Source: Synanceia verrucosa (taxonomy: Eukaryota; Chordata; Actinopteri; Perciformes; Synanceiidae). Taken from it: 64,000 nucleotides of DNA. The notes under the pieces were generated by a model. The model worked only from the letters and a program-made list of their open reading frames with translations. It had not been told where the DNA came from and ran no database searches. The position numbers and the translations under genes were made by a program. Positions 1 to 12,369 of this stretch are shown here, piece by piece. The DNA is taken from NCBI GenBank assembly GCA_029721515.1, contig CM056561.1, positions 5,232,001 to 5,296,000 on the forward strand, read 5' to 3'. The number at the start of each line of letters is the position of its first letter. Position 1 is the stretch's first letter.

Positions 1-1840
1 TGATCCAATTCGGATATCTTCATTTGCTGCAAGTTGTGTATTGTGGTCCAGTCAGCTGCCTCTCCCAAATTTGTGGTCAGATGAGCCGCTTGTCATTTTC
101 AATCACTGTGAACTGGCTCTGAGGCTGAGAGGAGTTTTTCTTTTTTCACAAAATTTTATGGAAAAACATAATTTATTAAACTTGTGGGATAAAGATGATG
201 TCCCTGACATTTTTTTTTCAGAATTTTACTGTAAATATGAATGATAATATATATAAATAAACAGATATATTGCCTGCCAAAACACAATAACAAAGCCTCT
301 TCTGCTATCTATTTAGGATGGATTTTTGCCATAAGGTCTGTATGAAACGGTTATTGTTGGACTTAGTACATGTTAGAGTATTACAAAAAAGATTATAAAG
401 TACTTTACTGTGTACTTTTTGAGTAATCCTTCTTCGAAGTTTCTTGCAGAGAGCAAAAGTGTGCCTAATCGTCAGTCATTTGCGCACTGGAAAACAACGA
501 GCGGCTCATTTGACCATGAATTTGCGGGAGGCGGCTGACTGGACTGAAGTACGTAACTTGCGGCAAATAAAAATATCTGAATTGGATGAAATGCCGGAAA
601 CATCCATTATCAATTTTTTCCATTTTCTATTTGTGCACAAGCTCAGAAATCAGAAAAACGAGTTATTATCTGTTTTTTCATTTTGGTTTTGGGAACTAAT
701 ATTGAAAAGAATTATTATTTTAGTTTTTTTTTTTAGTTTCAGTTTTGTTTTGAAAAACAAATTAACGAATGATACATGGATTGGTAATATATATTCTCAG
801 AAAAAAACTGTATCTTTGATATTATTTCTGCCCACGTATCCATGTATTATTAGGCAGGAACACTGTTATTCACACACACACAGCTGCAGGGTTTGGCTGA
901 GCTCTTGCTGCCTGCATTTTGTGCGGTTTCTGACCTTATTTGGCCTGTGTTCGGAGGGGTCAACAGTGCCAGGCAGGAGTCACTATGCTGCTAATCCAGG
1001 CTAATGTGCTGTTGACAACAGCCCAATTACACAGCACTCCTGCTGAGAGAAGAGAAAGGAGCAGGAGGAGGGGCTGAGGACAGAGGGTAGCAGCGATGAG
1101 GAGACCAGAGAAGGAAAGCAAAAAAAGGAGTGAAGACGCCAAGCGAGCACATGAGACAAAGGCTGGAGAAAGAAAGAGAAATGTAATAAACATTTAAAAA
1201 GAGAGGTAAGGGGAGCTTGTACATGTGTGTGTCTGTGTCTGTGCACGTGTGGTTTAGTGGCGAGGTGTGGTGCTGTGCAAACACAAGCCTGCTGGGCAGA
1301 GAGACAGAGGGAGGCTTGGTGAGGCAGTGTGGAGCTGCAGGGAGCCTCATTACACCCAGCAGGAGCCTCACTCTGCCTCATCACTTCTGGCTGTATTGGG
1401 AACAACCACTGCTTACCACTGTACACACAGACACACACACACACACACCACATCAGCAGATAGTATAAGCACAGGCAAGCTGTCCATCTCACAGCTGAGC
1501 ATCAGTTATCTAAACTGCCTCTGTGGCGGACAAAGACATGTTCATAACTTCTAACTCGCATCCTGCATGAATCATCATCATTCATTACCGCCAAAGTATG
1601 AAATGTGCAGAAACACATTCCAAACTACTTTTTGCACCATACTGAGCTACAGACGAGAGACAAATTAAAGAAAAAACCTGAATGTGTTTGCAGAGAAACA
1701 GAACAGATACAGAAGCCCACATGCAGGATATGAGGGGTCACTTAAAGGGACTTTCTTGATGAAAGTGTGAGGAGACGATTAATAAAAGGCTTGCATATTT
1801 GTCAGTTAAATTTGAAGTTACAGGCAGCACCCTGTTAGCT
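1..1840. other. Non-coding stretch, no gene seen
   Basis: AT-rich sequence followed by purine-rich tracts (about 1020-1160) and a short CA run near 1430-1448. Open frames on both strands here lack a recognisable domain, have no convincing splice sites and depend on low-complexity sequence. I see no repeat family or RNA gene. Confidence 0.6.
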
Positions 1841-2699
1841 GATACCGCTTTCACACTGAAATTAGCAGGTCGACGCGAGATTTTCTAACCCGGGTCGACA
1901 CGCCTCGGCTCGGCATTAGGACACTTTCACACTACCAGCTGACATGGTTCTGACCTCCAGCTGTGAGAGCTGTGTGCCTGTTTTTTCTTCCCTCTCATAC
2001 GTCATTGTGTTGACAACATCATCATTACAAATTTAAGTGCGCTGGAACACTGCGAGGTAAACAATGGACAGCATGGACATTAACGTGTCGCATGTTAACG
2101 TTGTTGTTTAGTGCGATGCATTTTGTACAAACAAAAGTGTACAAACCCAGCACAGTACTAATACTAATACTAGTACTAATGCATACTGCCATGATCAATA
2201 AAAAAAGGTGTGCCAGATTGCTGTACAAGCTGTATCCAAACACAGCTGCATATAGTTCATATCAGGATTCCCCGATCGGTGGGATTTCCAAAATCACATA
2301 CAGTATGTGCTCTCATTGAAGATGATGTCGCTACACATTTGACTTGTTTGAATGAATAAAATCTCTGTCCTTCAGAGATCAGTCTCTGGAGATCAACAGG
2401 AAGTCTGATCTCATGAGTGAGCAGCTCTGCAGCTCTGGAGTTTCACACTGACAGCCTGACAGGCTGCTCAGTGACTAAAGCAGGACGCGACAGGCAGATA
2501 CATCAACGTCATTGGGTAAAAAGTGAGTCGACACAGCTCGACTTTCACACTGCAGCCGGTCCGATCCGAGCCGATAAACTCCCGGGACGATTGGAGGGTG
2601 GTTCGAACCACGTCAAAATGCCGACCTTTCATACCGCACGAAAAACCTGGGTCAACCTGGGTAGACTCAGGTTTTTATTGCGGTGTGAAAGGAGCTTTA
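1841..2699. mobile_element. Non-autonomous DNA transposon with CTTTCACAC ends (hAT-like)
   Basis: The left end reads GATACCGCTTTCACACTGAA. The right end, read in reverse complement, is TAAAGCTCCTTTCACACCGC, so the two ends are imperfect inverted repeats sharing CTTTCACAC. Both ends have the same subterminal motif of CCCGGGT/ACCTGGGT-type blocks. The flanks are TGTTAGCT on the left and AGTTAGCC on the right, a possible 8-bp target duplication with two differences, which would fit the hAT superfamily. Related fragments occur at 13790 and 17366. No transposase is present, so the element would have needed a helper. The superfamily is inferred; that it is an interspersed repeat is seen directly from the three copies. 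Confidence 0.7.
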
Positions 2700-2706
2700 G
2701 TTAGCC

Positions 2707-4213
2707 ATTATTGCACAGAAATGACAACAGGGGAATAACGGAACAAAATATCTCCAATTCATGGATTACAGTTTTGACCTATGATGATCATCTAACTATC
2801 AGCAAGAAAGTAAATCAGATCATTTCCCAAAATATCAAACTATTCCTTTAATGATGCTCATCTCTCAGTGGATTTAGAAAATCCATGTCATCAAGTGTCG
2901 TCACACTTACTGTATATCTGTTTAAACTAATAATGCTTGCTGTACAACAATCACACAAGAACTGACAAAAGATCAAGAGGCTGGGAGGGATACCTTAATT
3001 AATCGAGAGATACAACCAATGACTGAATTACATGACACATGAATGCATTTGCACAAACTCACACATTTGAGTATGCATGTTTGAACGAAGAAACACACAG
3101 TCAAAACAAAGCTCATCAACACACCAACAGCAGCCCTCCTCAGAGCCACAAATCCAGGAGCATAAATCAGGACTGGCAGGAAAATGAGGCTTGAGGAAAT
3201 GGAGAGAATGAAAGGAGGACGGTGTAAAAAAGAGTAGATAGTCGATAAAACAGGCAGGAAATGCAGAGAGGAAGTAGGATAAGAAGCAGGAAGGAAAGAA
3301 GAGGTGAGAGGAAGGAGTGGTGAAACTGAGGTGAGGGCAAGAAGGAGCAAGTGAGCATCTGAGAGAGAGAAAGAATTAAATAAAAATGCAATAAAGCAGC
3401 CGGTGTGAAATCAATCTGCTTAGAGTTTTGTTTAATAAAAATTCATGAAGGGCTGGTGGCCAAGAGCTCATGAGAAATATTGGTGGCAATGTGGGGATGG
3501 GAGGGGGCGCCAGACGTGGAGGCGGGGGGTGCTCATGTCTCTGTTGATCGTGTGTGTGTGTGTGTGTTTGCTTTTGGCTGTTTATCTGTGTGTTTGTCTT
3601 GACACCAGTGTGAGTTACAGGGCTGCAGTGAGGCCATGAGAGAGGGGACAAAGAAGAAAAGGATTGAAGGTCTTCATAATAACAGTGGAGAGAAAGAAAG
3701 GAACTGGGCTGTAAGTCACGGTGTCTGCCTTCATGTCTGTGTGTGTCGGTGGTGGCGCACATCTTTGTCTCCGTCTCGCTCTTCCTTTCCTTTCTTGTCA
3801 AGGCCTCGGAGAGTGAGGCGTGGCAGGGTTATACTAACGTGGCATAAATCTCTGTCTCGCACAGCAGACAAGTCCAGTAGGGTCAGGAGTTTATGTGCTG
3901 AACGCAGATGTTTGCGTGTCTGCCAGCATGCATGGTCAGTGTCCATCTACTGTCAGATCCAGGCTGGTAGCATTGTTATCAAAGGTATATATATATATTT
4001 TTTTTTTATTCACACCCATAGTCCTCAGAAGTTCCTAGCAAATGAATTCAGCCTTCTAAACTTTATTCAGTTTATCTGTCAAAATATTAGGGTCAGATAC
4101 TAACAACTATTTCTATTGTCAAATAATCTGATTATGTCTTGATTTAGCGATTAATCAATTTGTATATGAAATGGGAAAAAATCGCGACCTAGATGAGTCT
4201 TTCTACGAAGGCA
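2707..4213. other. Non-coding stretch, low complexity
   Basis: Contains a purine-rich tract at about 3170-3370 and a short GT repeat at 3550-3567. The overlapping open frames of 60-155 codons here are driven by these tracts. No gene, RNA or repeat family is supported. Confidence 0.55.
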
Positions 4214-4472
4214 TATTAGGGTCACATTGAGGGAAAAAAAAAATCACAGACTTAGAGAATAAAGTCATTATTCACGAGAAAAAAGCAGTTGCAGGTCAAC
4301 TTTATTTTCATAAATAATGACTTTTATTCTCTTAAATTTACGACTTCATTTTCATAAATAATGACTTTAGTCTTGTAAATAATGACTTTATTCTCGTAAA
4401 TAATGACTTTATCATTATTCTTGATTCTTGTAAATAATGATTGTGAATTTTTTTCACCATGTGGCCCTAATA
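4214..4472. mobile_element. MITE with TATTAGGG...CCCTAATA ends
   Basis: The left end reads TATTAGGGTCACATTGAG and the right end, reverse-complemented, TATTAGGGCCACATGGTG. Both are followed by a run of A and then a TCACA motif, so the inverted repeat extends over about 35 bases. The interior is made of repeated blocks around AAATAATGACTTTA. This arrangement (agaataaagtcat-type internal repeats) is familiar from teleost genomes. The target site could be TA, since TA sits at both outer edges. There is no coding capacity, and the superfamily is uncertain. Confidence 0.75.
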
Positions 4473-5821
4473 CTCTGTCGGATCATTCACATTGTTTGTT
4501 TTTTTTAACCAGTAGTCCAAACCCTGAAATAGTTTTAGTTCTAATAGGCAGTCCATAAACTGTTATCTGTAGCCATATATTTATCATAAAGAGTGGTATT
4601 AATCTGCAAGACAGCAAATCAGCATTTTACCCAAAATATCAAATTATTCCTTTGAGTTTCAGACTGTGTTTACTTCCTGATACAAGTAACATCTTAAAAA
4701 TCACATAACAATTGAGAAGTATGTCATGGTGTTTCAGAGGGAAACACAAAAATAAATCACAAAACATCTCATCTCAGTAAGTGACTCCTTGAAAAATCTT
4801 GAGCAAAATTATGCTGCTGCAGCAAATTGAACGAATGGACAGAACATTATCTTTTGTAATTAATGTTTTTTTTTATCTTGTTTTGCACGGAATTCCTGAA
4901 TAAATGTGTTGTGAAATAACTTGATAGCACAACAAAATGTGCCAAAGGTCATGTGGGGAGAGTACTTGTGCAAAGCTGCAGACAGGATCCAGCTGCAGGG
5001 AAGCTCTTAATGCCCCCATCCTCTAAGGGTCTTTCACAATGAACACACACTAACAGAGTTATGCAGTATTTCATCCTCCCTTGTGCCACTACATTATTTA
5101 GCTGCTCTTACAGACACATGCAGACTTTGAGACATTCTTGATATGTATTGTGAACTGCTTTGAGCTCCATGCAGTCTAATCTAACGTAACACATTCTGCA
5201 GAAAACAGCCTGCCAGGCAGGTCTGAGGGTCAGATAGCAGAGGTCAGAGGTCAGGATACAGTAGTGATTTAGTATTTACAGTCATGAGACATAAGGGTCA
5301 GGGCCAAGACAATTTAGATAAGAACTCTTTATCTGTGTCCCCTTCCTTCCTTTATTTCCTCCTCTCTTTCGCTTTTCAAGCACAGAAGTTAGAGTCACAG
5401 ATTAGAAAGTAAAAGCCACTTCTTGAACTTCCTGTTCTTCACCACTGATTTTAGGCTTTTAACTTAGAGGTTCTTTCAAAAATCACATTAAATAGTTTTC
5501 TTTGTGAGTCCCTGTTGTCTCTTCAACTCCCTTCAGTATGAAGCCAGCTTTTCCTCCTCAAAGCCAGACTGAGCTGTTGACATGCTTAGTTTGCACCACG
5601 AGTCTTGAGTCATCAGTAAAACATGATGAATATCAGCTAGTTGAGCCTGTATCCAACTGCCTCCAGAAAGAAAGTAAAAGCTTCAGCCTTAGAAATACAG
5701 CTATAGGTCCTAGTCTTGACCTTGGAGGAAAGGTCAAATTCAAACTCAGCTGAATAATGAGATTCTGAATCTCGAAAACAAGAGCACTAAACTTGGAAAC
5801 TATATCCACATGATGAAGGAA
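4473..5821. other. Non-coding stretch, no gene seen
   Basis: Unique-looking sequence without microsatellite or repeat ends. A 71-codon frame at 5538-5753 (+) is not low complexity, but it has no recognisable domain and no supporting signal. I do not call it a gene. Confidence 0.5.
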
Positions 5822-6294
5822 GACACCGATAGTGCCAAAGACGTATATTTACGTCCTTTAAAATAGAACGCTTGAGTGCCATAACAGTATATATATATGT
5901 CTTTTCTTTTTTCAACAGCAGGAACAAAGAGCACTCTCCTGCAGCCTGTGAGTAATGCTGGGGCTACTGGGATTTGTAGTGGGGACATAAAGAGATGGTA
6001 TAGGTATAAAGAGGTATATATAGAGATCAAAACAGGAAGTGGAGACGATCGAGATCAGAGAGCGAGTGGTGATTTTGGTGAAACTGGCCTCTACTCTACT
6101 GAATATAAAACAAAAACAGAACATGGTAAAAACAAATTTTTAATAAAAACATTTTTTTTCATGATGAAATAGTCTCTTTTTTTATTCAGTGTTTTCAGAG
6201 ACACAGTACAAAATATTCTGTGGGTCTTGAAAAATGGCCAAAAACGCTGATACAAGGCACTTTCTGTTTTAAAAAAGGGCTGATAGTGAGTTAT
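5822..6294 (+). mobile_element. TTAA-type MITE, degraded copy (family member 1)
   Basis: Same family as the copies at 19948, 23654, 31186, 47236, 56350 and 57903. Shared blocks in order are CTTGAGTGCCAT, CAGCCTGTGAGTAATG, GGAAGTGGAGACGATCGAGA, GATTTTGGTGAAA, TTTTCATGATGAAATAG, ACAAAATATTCTGTGGGTC and CAAGGCACTTTCTGTTTTAA. Both termini have decayed: the right end reads GGCTGATAGTGAGTTATC instead of GGCTGGCACTCAATGAGTTAA. Short open frames within it are artefacts. Confidence 0.8.
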
Positions 6295-6398
6295 CAAATA
6301 AAGTTTGAAATGTGCAGGAACACTAAAACACAGGTTGTTCACATTGGTTATGTAAGATGTCAGATAACGCTTCCTCATAAAATAACAGCTTTAGCTGA

Positions 6399-6433
6399 CA
6401 TAGGTGGATTTAGTTTGACTTAATCCACCTATG
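6399..6433. repeat. Short perfect inverted repeat (hairpin)
   Basis: CATAGGTGGATT at 6399-6410 is exactly complementary to AATCCACCTATG at 6422-6433, with an 11-base spacer. It lies about 105 bases beyond the degraded MITE at 5822-6294. It is too short and isolated to call a microRNA precursor. Confidence 0.75.
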
Positions 6434-7224
6434 ACTTAGATACTGAAATGAGTTGTTCAAGCTGGGTCAATGGTTGAATAGGAGGGAATAGGGGGGAATT
6501 TAATAAAAAAACTCCTTAAGTTAGGAGCTGATTCAAAGTCACAGGAGTCAAATACTTCCATGCACCTCGCCTCTTCCATGTCGTTATTTTCCACTGCCCA
6601 ATCTCAATGCTAACCTCCTGCCTGCATCTGCTTCTAGTCATGCCTCCGCACCATTCATTCAAGCTGGGAAACTGTCCCATACTGTCCCACACATGTCTCC
6701 CATGCAGCTCTGTCCTGTCTCTTGTTACCGCCTGGCACACTCTAGCAGCCTGCACACTCCTTCCTTCCTGTCCCATTGTCAGAGACGGCCGGGGGAATCC
6801 CTGCACTCGGATATGAGGCGCTTTGAAACCTCATGATCTCTGATGTCCTCACCCATTCTCACCCTGTACACTACTCACACAGCTAAGAGGTCTGCAGGTG
6901 AGGGACAGGGCACACTTTCCTGCTCCTGTCAAACTAAATGTTCAAACAAACACTGGCATAATCACACACAGACACACAAATCTGTGAGTATAAGAGAAAA
7001 AGAAAGAAAAGGGGAAATAAATAGAGAGGAACAAAAGACTTAGGAGGGAGATTTTGAGGGGAAAAAAGTAAGGAAACGATGAAGACTGGATTTAAATCGT
7101 CTCAGGAATACATAAGGAAAAAACCTTTTCTGCTTTAAATTTCAAAAGGACTTTAAACCCACAAAGACGAAGAAAGAAAGAGGTGTGGAGAGAAAGATAA
7201 ATGTAGAGGGTAGACACAGCCTAA

Positions 7225-7325
7225 TGAAGGCAGGAGGTTGCTGCTTGACAGCTGTAATGAATAACACTCAATACCATTAATTGGTACAATCGCTGTTCAT
7301 TTAGCGAAATCACTAGCAGGGTTAC
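7225..7325. promoter_or_regulatory. Candidate conserved regulatory block
   Basis: A non-repetitive, balanced-composition block with TGACAGCTG at 7246-7254 (a TALE/Meis-like core overlapping an E-box) and ATTAATTGG at 7276-7284 (homeodomain-like). The texture resembles vertebrate conserved non-coding elements, but conservation cannot be tested from one sequence. Confidence 0.25.
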
Positions 7326-7899
7326 GTGAGAGTGGAGCTGAGCATCACGGTCACACTTAGCTGAGCACCTTACTCCCCCTTCCCTCCATCTATTTTCTTT
7401 TTTTTACCTCCACTGCATCCCTCATTTTACAGAGGACATACTGTACCTGTCAGTGTGCTGTTTTTTACTACTTTCCTCCTGTTGTATCCCCCAAACAACC
7501 CAAAACTCACACTTTCCTTGTCATTAACCAACTCACTGTCCCATCTCCATCTCAATTTCTCTCTCCACCAGCTGTTCGGGATGGTGCGCAGGCCATTGGT
7601 GTAGCTCTGCACTAATAGCAGGAGGGTAATTGTCTCAGGCTGTAATGTGTGGTGGTTTAACATAAAGTAGGACTGCTCAGCTTCCCCTGCTGCTCCCTGA
7701 CTCCACCTGAAACACCCATCTAGGTCTGTACACGTTGCTTTTATATTTTAGAATGGAAAAGAATAGAGGAAGTAAAGTGCAAACAGATTTCTATCATCAC
7801 CATAATTATTCTAATAGTATTTTTGAACAAGTTCTCCCCCCACCCGCCTCCACCCACAGTGCTTTGCCTTAAACTCATTTGGCAAGGCTAACTTTAAGA

Positions 7900-8045
7900 G
7901 CATAAGGAGAAGGAAAATACCCCCTCCTTCCACCTGGGCAATTAAAGTGGGAGCCAATTAAAATGAGTGTAATAGTCCCTGCCGGGTGAGTTGTTAAACA
8001 AGATGGGGGTTATTGTCCTTGGAGGAAATGGCCCAGAACTCCAGA
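7900..8045. promoter_or_regulatory. Candidate conserved regulatory block
   Basis: Contains GCAATTAAAG and CCAATTAAAATGAG within non-repetitive sequence bounded by low-complexity DNA. The paired homeodomain-type ATTAAA cores are seen; enhancer activity is inference. Confidence 0.22.
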
Positions 8046-8609
8046 CATCTTTGCTCTTTCTGTTTGATACACCTGCCCCTCCTGCCCAAACTTTGCTGCT
8101 CCACAAAGATGACGCTCTTTCATAAAACCACAAAAATGCACATATACAGTACATGATGTCTTCTAAAGTCTGGTAATACAGATGAAATTAGAATCTAGTG
8201 TTAGAAGCAACCACATCTGCCAAGTTCAGGCAATAAAAGCAGACAGGAGATGGATAACAGGGACTAATTTCCACCTCCAACACAGGCCCATGTGTGTATG
8301 TGAGTGTGCGTATAGAGATTACAGGAAGGCCCATCCCTCGCTTCCTGTGCTGCCCAGCACTCCGACCAGCTTCTACTTAATGACCCTTATGTAAGCAGGA
8401 ACTGAAGGAAACACATCTGCACTATAAGACCTGGTTTACTGCAGAGGTCCAAAGGTGAATCACAATAGAAAGATGCTAAAATAATAATGAGCGATAACAA
8501 ACGACCACTTTATTATACGTAGTGAGCGCTGTGGCTGTTTTGCAACAAACACAACAGCGCTGTGGCAGCTGCTTTCTCTCAGCTAGGTGTGACACCGTGT
8601 GAGCATGTG

Positions 8610-8705
8610 TGAATACATCACTCCCAAGCTTTAATGTCTCAATCTCAGGAGATTAAGGGCCTAATCAAGCCAGCGTCTGCCCTAATGGGGGGAAATTGAA
8701 AGATA
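8610..8705. promoter_or_regulatory. Candidate conserved regulatory block
   Basis: Non-repetitive sequence with GCTTTAATG, GAGATTAAGG and CCTAATCAAGCC, just upstream of a long GT microsatellite. Composition and motif density resemble a conserved non-coding element; unproven. Confidence 0.2.
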
Positions 8706-8739
8706 GATATGGTACTTTACACAGCTGATTAACCAGCAG

Positions 8740-8741
<2 letters not shown>

Positions 8742-8795
<54 letters not shown>
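8742..8795. repeat. (TG)n microsatellite
   Basis: An uninterrupted TG dinucleotide run of about 27 units, ending at GAGAAGC. Confidence 0.97.
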
Positions 8796-8797
<2 letters not shown>

Positions 8798-9280
8798 AAG
8801 CTTTTGCTACAAGCTCATTAAGATAACCACGTTTGTGTTTTTGTCATGTGCACAGCAAAATAAAAAAAAAAAAGAACTGAAAACTTTATTTGCCTGAGGA
8901 CAGTAGATCTACATGTTATTAATTGGCATGTGTAACTGCCAAATGTGTGTGTACATTTGTAGGGAGACAACCAACCAAAAAACTGTCCAGCTAATATTAG
9001 CGGACCTTATTGGCTTAGCACAAATATCACTGTAGATGTCGGCTCGAAAATGTAAAATGTCTGCAGTAATGTTGAAAACATTACCACCATTACACCAGAG
9101 ACTGTAGAGTAAATTTATATAGTACATATTGATAGTCACAATTATAAAATAACCAATTTTGTGTGACCCTTATAAAAAATATCTAAAACACAAATATCAG
9201 CCAATATATTACCTTTTTCAAACCTTAAATATAGTCTACACTGGGATACATTTTGGCCAAGATACATAATCAGCAATAAG

Positions 9281-9344
9281 TTTTTGCTTCTCTCGGACCG
9301 ATATCCAATATTGGTATTGGATATCGGTCCGAGATAAGCAAAAA
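9281..9344. repeat. Near-perfect inverted repeat, 30-bp arms
   Basis: Arms 9281-9310 and 9315-9344 are complementary at 29 of 30 positions around the 4-base spacer TTGG. The core 20 bases (TCTCGGACCGATATCCAATA) are perfect. The sequence derives from the terminus of the hAT-like element and looks like a fold-back of that end. Confidence 0.9.
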
Positions 9345-9494
9345 TATGAGTATCGGATTATATCTGTCTGCATCTAAAATCTCCAACATAAGCACTCCAA
9401 TACCAGCAGTCCATTCCAGACATTATTCTATATATAATTGTAGAATATCCTATGTTTAATTTAAACAAGTGGTTATTTTTCACTTTATAATACA

Positions 9495-9495
<1 letters not shown>

Positions 9496-9556
<61 letters not shown>
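9496..9556. repeat. (TA)n microsatellite
   Basis: About 30 uninterrupted TA units inside the hAT-like copy at 9281-9860. The related copy at 15124 lacks it, so it expanded after insertion or in this lineage of the repeat. Confidence 0.95.
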
Positions 9557-9565
<9 letters not shown>

Positions 9566-11129
9566 CATTGGATTTATTGAGGTTATTTTTCAGGGTTTTC
9601 TAATTTATTATTTATTTTATTCAATTATAGAATAATCTCATGTTTAAGGTTAAAATTAATGTAACCCATTGGTTAATAATAAATGGGTCAGTTTGCTCTG
9701 TGTTTGAGTAATATCACTTGATCAAACATGTTTTTCTTTCTAACAATTCATACTAAAAAATAAGTAATAAATGTCTGTGTCACTCATGCTAATATCAGAT
9801 CAATATCAGTATCGGCCAGTACTCAAGGCTGCAATATGGGTATCGTGCTGTTAACAAGCAGACCTAAGGGCTCTCTGGCAATATGTGAATTATTCACTGA
9901 ATGTTTAATTGACGGGAGTGGGCTTCAAAATTGTATCATGAGTGAATGATAACTGCTGTGTCAATAACAAGTGTTTGATAGATTGCTAATAAGTGCTACT
10001 GAGCCTGTAACAAGTGAGCAGTGGCTCTGTGAGTGTCTCCGCAGGGACCTGTCAACCCATCAGCCCTATCAGCTGGGTGAGAGGTCTGCATGGCGTCACT
10101 GCATATCTCCTCACCTCCCACGCAAACGCAGCGGTGTCACAGCATATCTCTTCCCCAGGGGAGCGTGGAGGGGCTAAAGAGGGGGCTGCACACTTTATGA
10201 GGCGAAATAAAGTAACATATGGGAAGAGGGCAGGCGAGGAAAGTGTGTATGTGTACACGCGTGAGGGTGATGGGAGTGTGGGAGGGCGAGTGTGAAAGCA
10301 GCAGAATGTGCGTATAGGTGCGAGGGGGTGCAAAAAGAAAGTGTTTTGTGTCAATAGGTGCTGGAAATGCGGCGAGCAGAGTGGGATAGCGAGGGTACAT
10401 GTGAAAGGAAAGAGAGCTGGAGTGTGTGCACGAATGTGTTTGTGTCTATGTGGCCGTGTGGAGGAGACACACACGGAGCGGCGGCCTATGCAGTGTGGTG
10501 GAACTTCTCTCATCTCAGCGCATTTGGTTTGCTCCCATTCTTCATTAACTCCATTAACAGATGAGCCGCGGCGATTAGCGAAGCTTCCCGCTGATTCAGC
10601 TCTCACGCCCCCCCCTCCAACCCCACCACCCTCCGCCCCCCTCTCCCTCTTCCTCTCCTCTACCCCTCTGTCGCTACCTCGTTCCAACACTCCTCCTCCT
10701 CCTCTTCCTCAAGTCTGGGGGGCATTCAGCCCAAAGTCACGAGGAGAGACATACTCTACAAACATGAAGGAAACATCATACAAAAATAACGGGACACGTT
10801 CTTGGCTTTCAATCACAAGCATTTCATAGTTTGTTACTTAAGCCACTATACGTTAAACACCCGGGTGTGTGCAGAGGGCCATAAAGCCGGTCTATCCCTC
10901 CCTGCAGTGCCTCTTTATTCAGCTAACAATTTTTACTGCTCTGTGCCATCTTAAAGCCCTCTGCTCCTCCAGTGGGCAGTGCCAAGGGGGCAGTCTGCCT
11001 GCCGTACACTGTGCCATTAGCCACGGCTGGCTCTTTAGCCAAGAGGAGATGGGAAAACAGGCAGTGATTGCCAAAAGGTACTTTAGGAGAGGGAGAGGGG
11101 AACGTAGAAATAAACAAAGAGACAGACAA

Positions 11130-11220
11130 GCGAAGGATATTTTCCTTTTATTCCCCAGCATCTGTTCTATAATAGCCCCAATTAACAGATTAATTGGACT
11201 CACATTCCTCTGGTATCCCT
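11130..11220. promoter_or_regulatory. Candidate conserved regulatory block with CAATTA/TAATTG pair
   Basis: CAATTA at 11179-11184 and TAATTG at 11191-11196 form an inverted pair separated by ACAGAT, an arrangement that could bind paired homeodomain proteins. The surrounding sequence is non-repetitive. Regulatory function is inference. Confidence 0.25.
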
Positions 11221-12369
11221 CCTCCCCTCCCTTCCTGCACCTATACTCACAAGAGCTAAACAAAATGTCAAGTTACTGATGACTGTTCTGGCCCAGCAGT
11301 GATTTGGATCCGCTTAAGGGCTGTTGTCTTGACGTACGCGAGTCAGAGTTCAGATGACAAACCTCTCTGACAGAAAAATGACAGGTTTCGTCCACCTGAG
11401 AGTCACACAGGCCTCAGTTCTGACTTTTGATTAGTAATAAATCATACAACAAAGAAGCTGCCACTCTTAAATCTCTCTTCCTCTTTCCATCTGAGATCTG
11501 AAAGGTCGTCGCAACAGCTTCAGCGCTTTGGAAACAACAACAATAACAACCACAACAACAAAAAGACTGTAAAATGCATAAACATGGGTTTCTTAAGGGG
11601 CTTGGTGGATGCTTCTTGGATGGATCAGGACACACACGGTTATACGCCACGCTATTTTTTTCTCTCCATCTTCATCTCCAGTGCTCTGGTTTTGCATCAT
11701 GAAATTAATGACCTGCCAGCTGACTGAAGTGAGGCTGTTTTTTTTTTGTTTTTTTTTTGTGGTGTGCAAGTTTGTGACTGCGTGCCGGTACAGCTGTGCA
11801 CACCGGTAAGTATCTGTGAATGTGTGTGTGTGCATATGCTCATTTACATATGCCTTTGGTTGTCTATGTCTGTGCATGTGTGTTTAGAGCATGCCTTTCT
11901 GTGTTAACGAGAGCATGTGTGCTCCGAGCATCGCGGTGGCCTGAGGATTCCAGGATAGAGCTCTTTTTGCCCTCTCTGACACAAGAGGCACTTGCTATAA
12001 ATTATTGACACTCCGCCCCCACCCCATCTATCATTTCATTTCCCTCCTATCTCTCTTTCCCTCTGCCCCCCCTCCACACTCAAACCCTCCACCTCCTCAA
12101 CACCTAAACACTTAAAAGGGGAAATCAACCTCTGTTTCTTTCCACATGTGAGGCAGAGAAAGAGGCCTGCTGATTGAAGCCTTACACGGCGCTCCTGTCT
12201 TGTTACTCCCCCTGCACATCACAGCGTTGACTCCAAGCACCTAACACAGGAGGCTCACAACATACATACTCCAGACAAATTAATATTACCTCTCTCCGAG
12301 CCTCCGTCTCCATCAGCCTCTCCCTGTTTCACCCCCTCTCTCCATCACTCTTCATGGTGAAGACGAGAG

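Larger units (their letters stand above)
9281..9860. mobile_element. hAT-like element, rearranged copy with fold-back end
   Basis: Same family as the element at 15124-16220, in the opposite orientation. Shared blocks include GTATCGGATTATAT, CTCCAACATAAGCACTCCAA, CAGTCCATTCCAGACATT, GAGTAATATCACTTGATC and ACTCAAGGCTGCAATAT. The left terminus is not the expected GGGATGTCCCGGTCCGATATC. Instead GGTCCGATATC is preceded by its own inverted copy (9281-9344). An AT microsatellite interrupts the interior at 9496-9556. The right end departs from its relative after about 9846. There is no coding capacity. Confidence 0.7.

Noticed and set aside
2092..2319. Matching peptides (TAMINKK...LLYKL) at 2092 and 17429
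   Set aside because: Both lie in copies of the CTTTCACAC-ended repeat. Similarity comes from shared repeat DNA, and the frames are short and diverge with no sign of protein selection.
10052..10690. A 212-codon open frame on the minus strand with a 173-codon frame opposite
   Set aside because: Both strands are open over a pyrimidine-rich stretch. The peptides are low complexity (Ser/Pro/Arg) with no recognisable family.
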